Assembly (NCBI GenBank): GCA_020746995.1
Contig: JAGPXD010000001.1
Coordinates: forward strand, 1,612,001 to 1,676,000
Direction: 5' to 3'
Source: Plectosphaerella cucumerina
Taxonomy: Eukaryota; Ascomycota; Sordariomycetes; Glomerellales; Plectosphaerellaceae
DNA: 64,000 bases
Shown here piece after piece: positions 43,596 through 54,366 of this stretch. A model generated the notes under the pieces. That model saw only the letters and a program-made list of their open reading frames with translations. It was not told where the DNA came from and searched no databases. The position numbers were made by a program, and so were the translations under genes. The stretch's first letter is position 1. Each line of letters opens with the position of its first letter.

Positions 43596-45003
43596 CTTGG
43601 TTGCGTGTTCGGTTGTGTGTGTAGGTGTGCGTGCGTCTCTCGACAATCCCGTAGATTTGTGTGTGTTCTCCTCAATCAATCTGTGAGGATTGACGACAGA
43701 GTGAGGGGGAAGACGAGTCGAGGATTGCGTCGTTGGCCGGGAGGGTGTGGCGTAGACGCTCTGGTTGCTGCCAAGCCGGGCCAAGCGACGATTCCGGCTT
43801 TAGTCGTTTCTTCGTGTTCGCGCGCAGGGTGGCCGATCGAAAGGGAGGAGGGAGGTCGTTGACTTTGTGACGTGCGATAGGTTGTAGGTAAGGTATTTAG
43901 GGAGGGAAGAACTGAAGAGGCAGCCCGGGATGGGGGCAGGAAAATAAAGCTGGCTCGACAATGAAGGAAGGGGCCCAGTGCAGTGCCTCCGCCTCGCCAC
44001 TGCCGGGTTGCGTAAGTCGGGGGACGTGGACGGGAAGGAAGGAGGTTGGGTCGGTCGCCAAGGATTCCGGGCGCCAGCGCCAGCGTGCTTGCGTGGCGGG
44101 GAGAATGGGTTTCGGTGGGTCCTGTGACATGTTGCGGCGCGCCGCGTTTCATTCGCGCCCCTACCCGATTCGGCCGGGCCGGCTCAAGACTTTACGAACA
44201 CCACACTGCCACTGCACCCTCCATCTTCAAGTTTCTCGGGACACCGGCTAGCAGCCCTGCCATCCTTACCTTGGTCCACGACGTCGGGTAGATATCTGAA
44301 CCACTAACCCCCAGGAGTGGCCAGGCAGGTAGATCGACGCCTCGGAAACATTCTACCGGTATACCAAGCCACGGAAAGACACCGATCATCACCAGGGATC
44401 TATCTCGACACGTGTGGATGAGAATGTGTTCAGCATACCGAAACCTCCCTATATCCTCTCTCCCCCCCAGTCATCCATCCGTCCCTCCAGGCAGCAGGAA
44501 AAGGAAAAGAAAAAGCACGCCCGACCCAAACGCCAACAACTCCCGGACACCCGCAACTTCAGTCTCGTCCCAACTTTTCCCATCACAGACCTCCAAGCCA
44601 CTCACTCACACACACAAGCCCAGAGGTTCATCAACCCCTGGTCCCTGCCGCTCATCACCTGCAGGAGAAAGCCCGCGAACAAACGGCAACGCAATTCCCC
44701 TCCAGAACCCGCAAACACACACGTGAAAGATCCGATGCCCGGGTAATTGCGCCTCGCCATGCTAGAAAAGGAGTAACAGCGTCGTCGTGTGGAAACATAT
44801 CCCTGGGCGCTCTGCTTCCGCGCCCCCCAATCATCCACATACCCCGAGAATTTGTGAGAAAAAAAGCAACAAGCCGACAAGAGGTATCATCTAACTGGCC
44901 GTCCCGAGAATCGAAAATGGGTGAAGTGGTGGTTTGTTCATCGGCAAATAGGGTCCGCCTGGTGCGGTGCGACGCCTGTCGGAAGACGTGGTATGTGCAG
45001 GTA
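43596..45003. other. Interval between RCR gene start and RLM1 stop
   Basis: 1.4 kb with the RCR-gene promoter and the RLM1 3' end. CA- and TG-rich patches flank the RCR start. No gene recognised. Confidence 0.55.
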
Positions 45004-46976
45004 CTACGCGTCCACCTTTGCCCGCTTGGCGTCACCGCCCGAGTCGTGGCCCTCGGCTGGACCTCCGGGTCCCGGGTCCGGCGTCTTTCGCTTGCCCGTG
45101 GTGCTACTGATCTCCTCCCGCAGGAAGCTCGGGCCCGAGCCGACGACGGGCGTCGCAAAGTTCAGAGGGCTGGGCAGCGTGTTGTTGTCGTTGCCCCCGC
45201 GGTAGCTCCAGTATGGATCGAAGCTACTGGGCGAGGGTAGGAAGTCGTTATTCATAAAGCGTGAGGGGAGAGCCGAGACGGGCGTGTCGATGTTGACGCT
45301 GCCATTGCTCTGCTGCTGAGGCGCCGGGCGCGCAAAGGGGTTCGGGGGCCCCGTCGCGCCAGCTGATAGCAGAGGGGGACCTGATGGCGACGGCGGTGGC
45401 AGGACCATGCTGTTGGAGGCCTGGCCATCTGGTCGCCGGCTCGCGTTGGCGGCAGCCGGCTCAGCGTTAGCCCGGGGCGAGTGGGTGTCGGAGGCGGCGG
45501 TAGCGCTGCCACCTCCGTCAGAGGGCTCATCGGGGATCTCAAGACGGAGGAGGGGCCTAGCACCCCCCGTATTGGATCGCGAGGGTGGCGTGAAGCCCGT
45601 CTCGGGTATCGTCGATACGGAACCGCGGCCGCTCTTGTGCGATTGAGGGGCCGCTGGAGGCGACGACGTTTTCTCGAGACTCCTCGACCGGGCCCCCGCG
45701 TCGATGGACTGCGACCGGCTCTCGGTCTCCCTCTGGGCGCCCGGTTCGACCTTGACGGGTGTCTCGCCCTTGCTGCTGTCGGGTGCGGCGAAGGAGGCAA
45801 AGTGCTGCGATAGGATGGACCGGTTCTCGTCGATGGGGGTGAAGATGCTGTGCTGCTTACGCTGGGGCATCTTCTTGATCGCCGAGTCGGTGTTTAGCAG
45901 CGGCGCCGTCGGCCTCTCCCGAAATTCGGGCTTGATGGGCTCCATGGGAGCCAGCATGGCGCCCTCCGGCGCGGGCGCTTGCTGACCGAGGTGCTGAGGC
46001 TGGGGCGGGGGCGGAGACACGTGCGGAGGCTGTTGCTGCTGCTGCTGAGGGAGCTGCAGAGTGGGCGGCTGGGGAGGTGAGGGCGAGACCCGCGAGACCT
46101 GCGGCGCCTGAGGGTAGCTTGTCGGTGGCGCGGAGCGTCGCTGCTCGTCCATGTACTGTTGCATGTGCGGTGGCGGGGGCGGGGGAGGTTGCGGCTGGCC
46201 GTGCTGTGCGTGCTGCTGGTACTGGTACTGGGGACCCTGCTGCTGCATGCCGCCCTGGATGCTCTGCTGGGCCTGCGGGTTGTAGATGGCGGGGTTGGGC
46301 ATGTAGGCATATCCGTTGACGGGCTGCTGGGGCGGGGGCGGCTGGTTCATCCTGCGAATGTCCTGCCGCGACGCCGGGCGCGAGCCGATCTGGGGCTGAG
46401 GGGTGTGGCCGCGAGGGCCCGGGTGACCCGGGTGCTGGAAGGGCATGCCGTTGATGGGTGGCGATGCCGAGGGCTCATGCTGCCTCATGTGCTGGTAGGG
46501 TGCCTGGCCGGGGAAGTGAGGAGGCATCATCTGGGGCTCCATCGACTCGCGCTGTGGCGGGGTGCCATGCTCGTCGTCCTCTTCCTCCTCGTCGTTTCCG
46601 CCGTTGAAGTCTGAGGGTCCCTTGTGCTCATTTGGTCCGCCATGCTGAAAGGAGGTCAGGATATGCGACGCCCGAGCTGGGGAGGAGGGGGAACTCACGA
46701 AGTGATACCGCTGGATCAGCTTGTTCATGTCAGTTGAGGAGTACTCGTACAGCTTCTTGTTCGTGCCGAAGATGAAGACGGCGACATCGACGGAGCAGAG
46801 CACGGAGAGCTCGTGCGCCTTCTTGAACAGACCGCCCTTGCGCTTCAGGAAGGTGCTGCGGTGCGAGAAAGGTCAGCGTGGTTCAGTCGCGACAGGCGCG
46901 ATTGCGGGTTTGCTGCTTACACAGAGCGATTCCTGTCATCCTTGATGGCCTTGATCTCAATCTTCCTTCGGCCCAT
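45004..46976 (-). CDS. RLM1: MADS-box transcription factor, MEF2 type (Rlm1/RlmA)
   Basis: Terminal regulator of the cell wall integrity MAP-kinase pathway. Exons 46976-46921, 46855-46699 and 46644-45004 give 617 residues. The MADS domain occupies residues 1 to about 60: it opens MGRRKIEIKAIKDDRNRSV and continues with FLKRKGGLFKKAHELSVLC. A MEF2-like extension (LYEYSSTDMNKLIQRYH) follows. Next come an acidic stretch, a long Pro/Gln-rich activation-type region with a poly-Gln run, a conserved island QHSIFTPIDENRSILSQH, and Ser/Thr-Pro sites that Mpk1/Slt2-type kinases could phosphorylate. A basic C-terminus reads GKRKTPDPG...AKRAKVDA. All three exons join in phase. Confidence 0.94.
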
Positions 46977-49900
46977 CTTGAATCAGTGACGCGTCGGTGC
47001 GCGGCGGGGTGTGTCCGAAATGTCCGGGGCGGAGCGAGGAGGGGTTCCTTCGAAGGATCTGGTTGATCGCGAGATCCCCAGGGTCCTGGTCGAGGTCGAC
47101 GCCGGGAGCAGGCGGGCGAGGGTCGCGAAGGCGGGACCGAGCTCTGCGGAAGGAGCTTTTCGGGAAGGATGTCGCGACGCGAGGGGCGAAGACGTGCAAG
47201 CGACGGGAACGACCTGTTCGTGATCGGGTCTTCTTATCCTGTCGGGGTCCAGTCGACGGATGATGGGAGCGACGAGAGTCGAGGCTGGTCCAGAGGAGGG
47301 TCTCTCGAGTCCTGGAGGCACCGGCGGTTAGGGACGTTTTGAAGGAAAAAAGCAAGCGAGCGGCGCGCCAGTTGGACATACGTCAATCCCGCGCAGGGCA
47401 GAATGCGTGCGACACTGTCGAGGATGGGTAGGTAGTAGTAGAGTCGAGGTCTTGTGTCTTGCAGGTCGATGGGGCTGAAATTGATGCTAATAATAGACGG
47501 TTGGTTCGAGTGTTCGAGGGCAGAAAAGAGGATGGAAGGGGAATGGAAGAGAGACTGGACCAGGAGGCTGGTGGGCGGGCGGCGGCGGTAGGGGGGCACA
47601 CTGACCGTGTGGCAGCAGGCTGGCAGCAGCCGAAGAACACGCGGTGAGATGCCCGCAGTGGGTGAAACGGGGGCGCCCCAGCAGCGAAGAGCCCGCTGCT
47701 GCTTGCTCAGTGTGGTGGGTGCAGCTGCTGGGCGTGGGTTGCATGCACCTGTCCAGAGCATGGAACGTTGCCTCGCACTGTCCGCGTGGCGCGCCGGCGC
47801 CGCGTTAGCGGGTGAGAAAGACTGTGGCAGCGCGGGAAACCCTCCAGACACGCACTGTAGCCGCAATCTGCAGGGTCGGGGTCACGCTAGACCTTTCGCG
47901 GCTGATGCGCGGCGGGCAGGCCCAAGCTTCACTCCACCCGGCCCCCCGTCTCCGTCCCAGCCTTATCCTCTTGTCTCTCTCTGGCCTCTGCCCCCTACCT
48001 CGCCTTCCTGTGGTGAGACGTCGTGCAGCAGGCCACAGGTCGCCGCAGAAGCCCGGTCGAACCACAGAACGTTTGTTTCCCCCAAGCGTCCCTTGCTCAG
48101 GAGAAGCATCATCTCAAACCCATCTGGAGCCCTGAAGATGCCTCGAATATATTATACCGCCCATGGGCGAACGGTGATCAAACTGACCCCTCCAGCTCTA
48201 GAACCAGATACCAAAACCAGAACCAGAACCCGCAAAAGTCGCCGTCAGTGGAACGCGGAACGTGGAAAATAGCATACGACTCCAAAAGCAGCCCGCCGGT
48301 CCCAAGTGCGTCCTCCCCCGCGGCCGCTGCCAGTGCTCACCCGTGTGTCATCGGCGACCAGTGCAACAATGCCATCCGAACTGAAGACGCGCCCCCCGGT
48401 TCGACGACAACCGCGAGCGGGCGGCCTGTTCGCCCAGGCCTCCGAGTTCGTCACGACTCTTCAAGTTCAACTTGGCCGCCCGCATCCTCTCTGTCCCTCC
48501 ACTCCGCCCCCGCGATATTCCTCCCCCAGGCCCCCTCCCGTCCCGTCCGTCCCTGGCTAACGATTCTCCTCCCGCCCGTCCGTCTCCCATGTGTGCATCA
48601 CCCGTGGCACGTCAAAGACAATGCCGAGCCACCTCGGCGGCACGGACCACGGTCTTTTTAAGATTCAACCTCGAGGCTGCACTGCACTACACGACTGTTT
48701 CGCCTCCACGAGGCTGCGAGCTCCTGGACGCACAGCAGTTGTATTTTAGCGTCGGTCGTGCCCATGCCCACCTGAGATGTGGCCTTCCTCTTCGGTAGCT
48801 TCCCGAAAACCCTCGGACAGCACCGCGGGCGCCCCAGCGTTGCAGAGCCCGCCTCGTGTGATCGCTGTCGCAATCCCCCTCGGCAATGCCACCTCGTCGC
48901 ATCGCATCACATCGCTCCATCCTCGACTTGTCAAGATCTCTCAAGGTGTCACTCTGACTGGACCTCTAGGCGCCCAGCGCGGCAGTCCGCCCCCCGCGCC
49001 AGCCCCGTATAAGCCCGTGGACGGGACGAGCCTGAGGCCAGAGACAGAGGCCAAACACCAAGAAACATCCCATCGTGGCTGTGCGAGATAGAGATATCCA
49101 GACGGGCCAACGCCAGGACACCCGTACCAGAAGCTCAGAGTGCCGCCCCACGCCCCTGCAGCTCGACCGTGGTTGTGACCGCATCTCGAATCCACGTTCC
49201 CCCAGCTCCGGGTCCGCATGGCCAATCCCCGTGTTCCAACGGTGCTTCCCCCGCTGCCGACTCCAAAAATAGACCTATTTTTAGCTGCAGCCCCCATCCC
49301 CAACGCCATGACGTTGGACGCACCTCAGCACCTGTCATCGCCGCGCCGTCCCATCACCATGTCAAGACCACAGACACATCCCAACCCTCGGCGATGCAGC
49401 CCGCTGCCGCAGGTCGTCCGTTGGACCTGGCGCGAAGATCCCCGCTCCATGTCCATGAGCACGAGCACGAGCAACGAGCGTTTCTTCTGCTGTCTACGCC
49501 GAAGAAACATCAATGACCGACACATCACGCTGAGACACTCGTGTTCAGGCCATGTCCTGTTGGTGAAATGCACGCTCCAATTTGTTAACCCTGCTGTCGC
49601 AGACCTGATGCTGTCAGCAGCAAATCATGCTCAGTTCTCCCTGCCACTTCCGAGTCCTCACAGGCTCACATGTCCTGCAGCCAATATACCCATAGCGCCC
49701 CATCCGGTGACCTCCTGCGTGGCCGCAAGCCTTGTGTTTTCCCACGATACTCGCTCACTTGTTCTCTTGCCCTCGCCATCGTACATGCTGCTGTGCGTCA
49801 TCTTCGCCTCATGCCCGCCCTGTGCTGAAGGGGGGGTTGGTTGGTAATACTCAAGGGGAGCCCGCATTGCTGGGGCCGTTGAAGGCGCCGAAACCGCCGT

Positions 49901-50055
49901 GTTCGGCCATGCTGGTGTCGGTCTTCATCGTGCCATTAAGCATGGGGCACAGCCTTGAGATCACGCTGGTCAGCATTGAGTTCGTTGGCGTGGAGTTGAG
50001 TGAGAGTGATGTGAGGAGGTGACGTGGGCAAGATGGGAGGAAGCGCGGCATGAGA
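46977..50055. other. 3.1-kb interval between RLM1 promoter and TAF1 3' end
   Basis: RLM1 upstream sequence and TAF1 3' sequence. Scattered frames (for example 47607-48272 and 49218-49847) are Pro/Ser/Arg-rich by composition, show no domain and overlap on both strands, so I do not call them. No RNA or mobile element seen. Confidence 0.5.
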
Positions 50056-53000
50056 TCACTTGATCCCGCCGAGGCGGTTCCAATGCTTTCCCAGGGTGTT
50101 GTTTCTGCGAAAGAGGTTGGACGTTCGGGGCTGCTGCGGCTGGGTCTTGGTAATATCCCCGAGGTTCAAGCCGATAGCGGGGAGCTGGCCGCTATGTGCG
50201 TCTCCAATCGGCACGCTTGGGGTCGCCGCAACTGGAACGTCCTGTTTCGCTGGCATGTCCTTCTTGAAGTTGAGCAGCGGCGTGCGCTTTGGCTGTGCTT
50301 TGTTCACCGGGGCATTCAATCTCTTGGGGAGGCCCTTGAAAATTGTCCGGGCCAGAGGTATTTCCGAGTGCTTCAGGCGGGGTCTCGGCGGCAGGGGAGG
50401 TTTCGGGGGTTTCGGGGGCTTGGGCTTCCGTACCCTCGGCGCCCTAGAGCCTCGACGTGCCCTTGCAGCTGGTGTCCGCTCTGAAGGCGCCTTGGGTTTC
50501 TCCGACGACAGAGGCTCCTCGGCATACTTGGCCTCATCGGTATCCATGGCCTCGCCGGTATCCTTGCGCTCATCGGAATCCTTGGGCTCCTCGGCCTGCG
50601 GGACCTCCTTTGGCGTCTTTGGCTCCTTCGGCTTCCGACTCCTTGGTGTGGCTTTGGGTCGCGCCGGCGGAGGATCGCACTGCTGGGCCTGATGCTGAGG
50701 CTTTGCGATTCTCCTCCGAAGCGAGTGCGCCTTCAGCTTCCATGTGGGGCCTGCAAATTCCTCGTTGTCGTCGGGCTGGTCACCGCCAACGGGTATGGCG
50801 GACTTGGTTGGCCGCTTCCGCTTCCGGGTGGCCCTGAACCGGGCGCAGAGATCCTCCATGGCTCTGTCGTCACACGAGAATGGGACGGGGATGGGAGATG
50901 GGGATCTGGGGTAGGAAAAGGGGCAGTGCCGGGGTGGAGGGGGGGAAGACAGGAAGAGATCGGGGTCCATACTTCTTGTTCGTCTTGATGTGTCCGACCT
51001 GCCCGCAGTTATTGCACTTGCGAGTGGTGCCTGCGGCCGCCTTATCAGGCTCAGGCGACCCTGCTCCAGCAACGGTCTTGTGTCGGACGCCCTTCTGGGA
51101 CTCTCGGGCCTGTCGTCGGGCCTTGTTTCGGTTGAGCCGCTCGAGCTCCTTCTCAATTCTACGATCCATGCGTCAATCAAGGCCGCCATATCTGACGAAG
51201 AAGTGTTGTAATGCTTACTCAAGAAGGGTCCGGCGATCTTGGCCCACTTCTCCAGTCGGTCTTCCTTCGTAGATACTAGGCGAGCAATGTCAGACGGCAA
51301 TGCCCAAACTGGAAGCTCGACCCCAGAGACGGGGTCGAAGGGGAATGCGTCGATCCTTCGTCGAGGAGGACGTGGCTCATACTTGATGTTTTCAATCTCA
51401 AGCTCCTTCCTGCGCTTGATGTACTTGTCGATGACGACCGGGTCGTCCACAATCTCTTCGCGTTGCTCGATGCCGCCGTCTTCGGTCGGGTAGTCTCGGA
51501 CGATTTTCAGGCGCTTCTTGTTCGTGCGACTGGCCGAAGTCATGCCCGTGATCTGGCTGGCGCCCTCGTCGACGTGTGCGGGCGTTTGCGACGCTTGGAC
51601 GTTGAACCGGTCGTCCTCGTCGGCCGGCGGCGGGACCACGAGGCTGTCGTCCTGCTCGGTGCGGTCGGAGAGCGTCTCTTTCTGCTTGTCCCAGATCTGC
51701 TTGATGCCCTTCTTGTACATGGTCTCCTGTTCCTTGACGTTGTAAGCATGTCCGTTGTACAGCTTGCGCATGGCGTCGGGGTGGGCGGCCATGGCGTCCG
51801 CAGCAGTCGTGTGTGATCCTCCCTTCTGGACTGTCTCGATATAGCCACCCTTCATCGACGTGCGGATGAAGCTGAAGCCAAGTCCGTGCCCTGTCGGGTC
51901 ACCCTCGCCGTGAAGCTTGAGCATGGCCTTGCCGGCACAGGCGTCGATGAAGGCTTTGCTGGTCTTCCATGGCGCCATCCGGTCGAGAGACTTGTCCTCG
52001 GCCTTGTCATCCTTCTTCTCCTTCTTCTTGCCGGTCTTGGAGGCCTCCTCGTCGCCTCCTTCCTCCTCTTCTTCCTCGAGATCGACGTTGTCGGGATCGA
52101 ATCCGGCGTCTTCCAGCATCTGCATGCCCAGTTGCATGCCATCAATCAGGCAGACGTCTTCAGCCTTGATCATCTGGCGGATGTGGTCCTCGTCCATGAG
52201 CACCTCGCCCTCCTTGAGCGTCCACTGGCCCTTCTCCCTCTTGGCCGACACAAGGAACTCCTTCAACTTTTGCCGGTTCTGGGTATCGGTCGAGTCCGCG
52301 ATGTGCTTTGTGATGTCGGAGAGGTTGACCACCTTCTCAGCATTGCGGCGCATCATGCGGTACGAGATCATCTTGATCCGGTTCTTGGACGCGTTGGTAA
52401 CCTTGCGGCTGTGAGGACCAGGGATCTCCACGGAAGGGAATGTCTGGCCCACAACATAGAGGTGATCAATGTTGTGAAGGTAGAACTTAGATCCCTCGAC
52501 GCCGGTAGAGCTGCGCACGCAGAGGAAGTCGGTAGGGCGCGCTTGCTGCTTGAAGATTGGCGCGCGGTACATCTGGTTGTGCAGCGTTGGCAGGGTCTCT
52601 CCGGGGTTGACCTCGCCAAAGATGGCGAACGGTGAGCGGTCCTCGGGGTGCAGGACATGCGACTCGCCAATGTCCATCTTGGGCGGCACCTCGTCATCGT
52701 CGACCTTTTTCTTGCGATAGTAGTTGATGACCCGGTTGCCCATGCCAAAGTTGGACAGGACTGGGGGCCGTCTCTCACAGTACTCGAAGAGCACCGCGGT
52801 GGAGTTGTCGGTGATGCCCAGGTCCTTCGTCGTCCGGAACACCTCGACGGCCTTTCCTTTTTTGGTCTTCCTCTTGTAGAATGCGAGCTTATCGAACCTG
52901 ACAGTCTGGTTGGCTTGCTTGCCGAACTTGAAATCCGGACGGTGGAATTTGCCGTTTCGGAGGTCAAGCTTAACCTTGTAAAAGGGCCAGGATAGCCGCA

Positions 53001-54366
53001 ATGCCGGCATGCTGTGTTCCACTGCGAGATTGCCGAGCGTCGCCCTGACTTTGTGCTGGTGGTTCTCCTTAAGAGCCTCGTACGCATCATCGTTGGACAG
53101 GTTGAAACGCTGGAAGATGTCAGGCCTGGACTCGCCATTGGTCATGCGGACCAGCTTCTGCTCAATGCGCTGTCGCTTCGGTCCGCGCTGTGACTCGCTT
53201 TCCTCCAGCAACAGATAGGGGTCGTTCATGTCAAGGATGACACGCTTGGCGCCGCGCTTCGTCATGTCCTCGAAAGAGTCAAAGGAGGGGGCCGTGAAGC
53301 GAGATATCCGAGGGAGGCCGGACTCGATCGGCAGCTTGACCTTTCTCCGAGGCTGGGGCGCATCTTGGCCATCTTCCTTCTTAAGGAAGATGTCGTCCCA
53401 CTCGTCGTCTGATCCTGCGTCTGCATCCTCAACCTTCTTCTTGCCGGTTGTTTGTGACTCGGCGGCAAGGTGGGCCTGAACCTTCTGCTCATACTCAACC
53501 TCGACCTGGTCGACGTGGTGGCCCCAGTCATGGCACACCATGTCAATGTCCTGGAGCGTGAATCCACCAACAGCCTCGGCATCATCGTCAAAGGTGACCT
53601 CCAATGTCTTGTTATCGCTCTCTTCCTCTTCAGCATCCGACTTACGGCACGAGACAAGGCCTCGAGCTTCACAGTCCAGGAGGTGCTGCTTGTATGTGGT
53701 GACGGCGGGCCCCGGAACGCGGAAGAGCTTTTCCTGGTCGGCAGCTAACTCGAGGCTGAGCTTGCTGGTGATGAGGGGCTTCGGCTTTCGCGTGGGCTTC
53801 TTATCCTTACGAAAGGCCTTCTTTGGCGGGATGAGCTCGTTCCATTTGAGAATGATGCCGGTCTCGAAGCCGGGCCATGCCTGCTTGACGAGGTCTGCAG
53901 AGTTGAGCGGAGGTGGCGGGATCGAGGGGTCCTGATTCAACGATGACGGGTCGGCGTTGAAGTTCAGGTCGCGAAATGATTCGGACTCGGGATCGTGGAT
54001 GTGGGCGCCGGGTGAGCTTGGGCCTGGCAGAGGATCGATGGGTGAGGAGGGCCCATCGCCTTCGCCGAAGAGGTCGTCCGTGTCATTACTCGTTCCTCCA
54101 TCATCGGTTAGACCAGGCACAGAAAGTGAATTCGGGGCGGTGGCCTCTTCTTCGTCAGGCAGGTCGTCGTCGCTGATGTCTTCGAAGTCCTGCGCGTCGT
54201 CGGCCTTGTCGGTCTGATCGAAAGGCGTGTCCGTCAGCTTGATGCCGAGATCGCCGCCGCTCTCTGTTGACGCGAGAATGTTTTGGATGTTGAGCGCGTC
54301 GGCCTCATCTTGCGCCTTCCACGCCTCCTCGTCGCGCTGGGGCGACTTGTCGGGTGAAGTGGCCAT
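50056..54366 (-). CDS. TAF1: TFIID subunit TAF1 (reading frame broken at first intron donor)
   Basis: Largest TFIID scaffold, binding TBP and TAF7. Best exon model: 54366-51219, 51158-50973 and 50863-50056. The N-terminus is acidic with a TAND-like region (DFEDISDDDLPDEEE). The TAF1 core (DUF3591; about residues 400-960) includes RRPPVLSNFGMGNRVINYY, RPTDFLCVRSSTG and IPGPHSRKV. Exon 2 carries RRIEKELERLNRNKARRQ and the zinc knuckle CNNCGQVGHIKTNKK in a different frame from exon 1. Exon 3 is a Lys/Pro-rich tail. No bromodomains, as usual in fungi. The exons total 4142 nt, one short of a whole number of codons; an extra G at the donor would give 1380 residues. The first frame happens to remain open for 1436 codons, so an unspliced model looks intact but loses the zinc knuckle. 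Confidence 0.88.
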   Translation of the reverse strand: MATSPDKSPQRDEEAWKAQDEADALNIQNILASTESGGDLGIKLTDTPFDQTDKADDAQDFEDISDDDLPDEEEATAPNSLSVPGLTDDGGTSNDTDDLFGEGDGPSSPIDPLPGPSSPGAHIHDPESESFRDLNFNADPSSLNQDPSIPPPPLNSADLVKQAWPGFETGIILKWNELIPPKKAFRKDKKPTRKPKPLITSKLSLELAADQEKLFRVPGPAVTTYKQHLLDCEARGLVSCRKSDAEEEESDNKTLEVTFDDDAEAVGGFTLQDIDMVCHDWGHHVDQVEVEYEQKVQAHLAAESQTTGKKKVEDADAGSDDEWDDIFLKKEDGQDAPQPRRKVKLPIESGLPRISRFTAPSFDSFEDMTKRGAKRVILDMNDPYLLLEESESQRGPKRQRIEQKLVRMTNGESRPDIFQRFNLSNDDAYEALKENHQHKVRATLGNLAVEHSMPALRLSWPFYKVKLDLRNGKFHRPDFKFGKQANQTVRFDKLAFYKRKTKKGKAVEVFRTTKDLGITDNSTAVLFEYCERRPPVLSNFGMGNRVINYYRKKKVDDDEVPPKMDIGESHVLHPEDRSPFAIFGEVNPGETLPTLHNQMYRAPIFKQQARPTDFLCVRSSTGVEGSKFYLHNIDHLYVVGQTFPSVEIPGPHSRKVTNASKNRIKMISYRMMRRNAEKVVNLSDITKHIADSTDTQNRQKLKEFLVSAKREKGQWTLKEGEVLMDEDHIRQMIKAEDVCLIDGMQLGMQMLEDAGFDPDNVDLEEEEEEGGDEEASKTGKKKEKKDDKAEDKSLDRMAPWKTSKAFIDACAGKAMLKLHGEGDPTGHGLGFSFIRTSMKGGYIETVQKGGSHTTAADAMAAHPDAMRKLYNGHAYNVKEQETMYKKGIKQIWDKQKETLSDRTEQDDSLVVPPPADEDDRFNVQASQTPAHVDEGASQITGMTSASRTNKKRLKIVRDYPTEDGGIEQREEIVDDPVVIDKYIKRRKELEIENIKYEPRPPRRRIDAFPFDPVSGVELPVWALPSDIARLVSTKEDRLEKWAKIAGPFLSKHYNTSSSDMAALIDAWIVELRRSSSGSTETRPDDRPESPRRASDTRPLLEQGRLSLIRRPQAPLASAITAGRSDTSRRTRSMDPDLFLSSPPPPRHCPFSYPRSPSPIPVPFSCDDRAMEDLCARFRATRKRKRPTKSAIPVGGDQPDDNEEFAGPTWKLKAHSLRRRIAKPQHQAQQCDPPPARPKATPRSRKPKEPKTPKEVPQAEEPKDSDERKDTGEAMDTDEAKYAEEPLSSEKPKAPSERTPAARARRGSRAPRVRKPKPPKPPKPPLPPRPRLKHSEIPLARTIFKGLPKRLNAPVNKAQPKRTPLLNFKKDMPAKQDVPVAATPSVPIGDAHSGQLPAIGLNLGDITKTQPQQPRTSNLFRRNNTLGKHWNRLGGIK

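Noticed and set aside
47607..48272. 221-codon frame in the RLM1 upstream region
   Set aside because: Composition-driven, no domain, overlapped by other frames.
50056..51218. Reading TAF1 as one uninterrupted 1436-codon exon
   Set aside because: It replaces the conserved zinc knuckle and basic helix with unrelated Ser/Arg/Pro-rich sequence, and ignores a canonical second intron (50972-50864).
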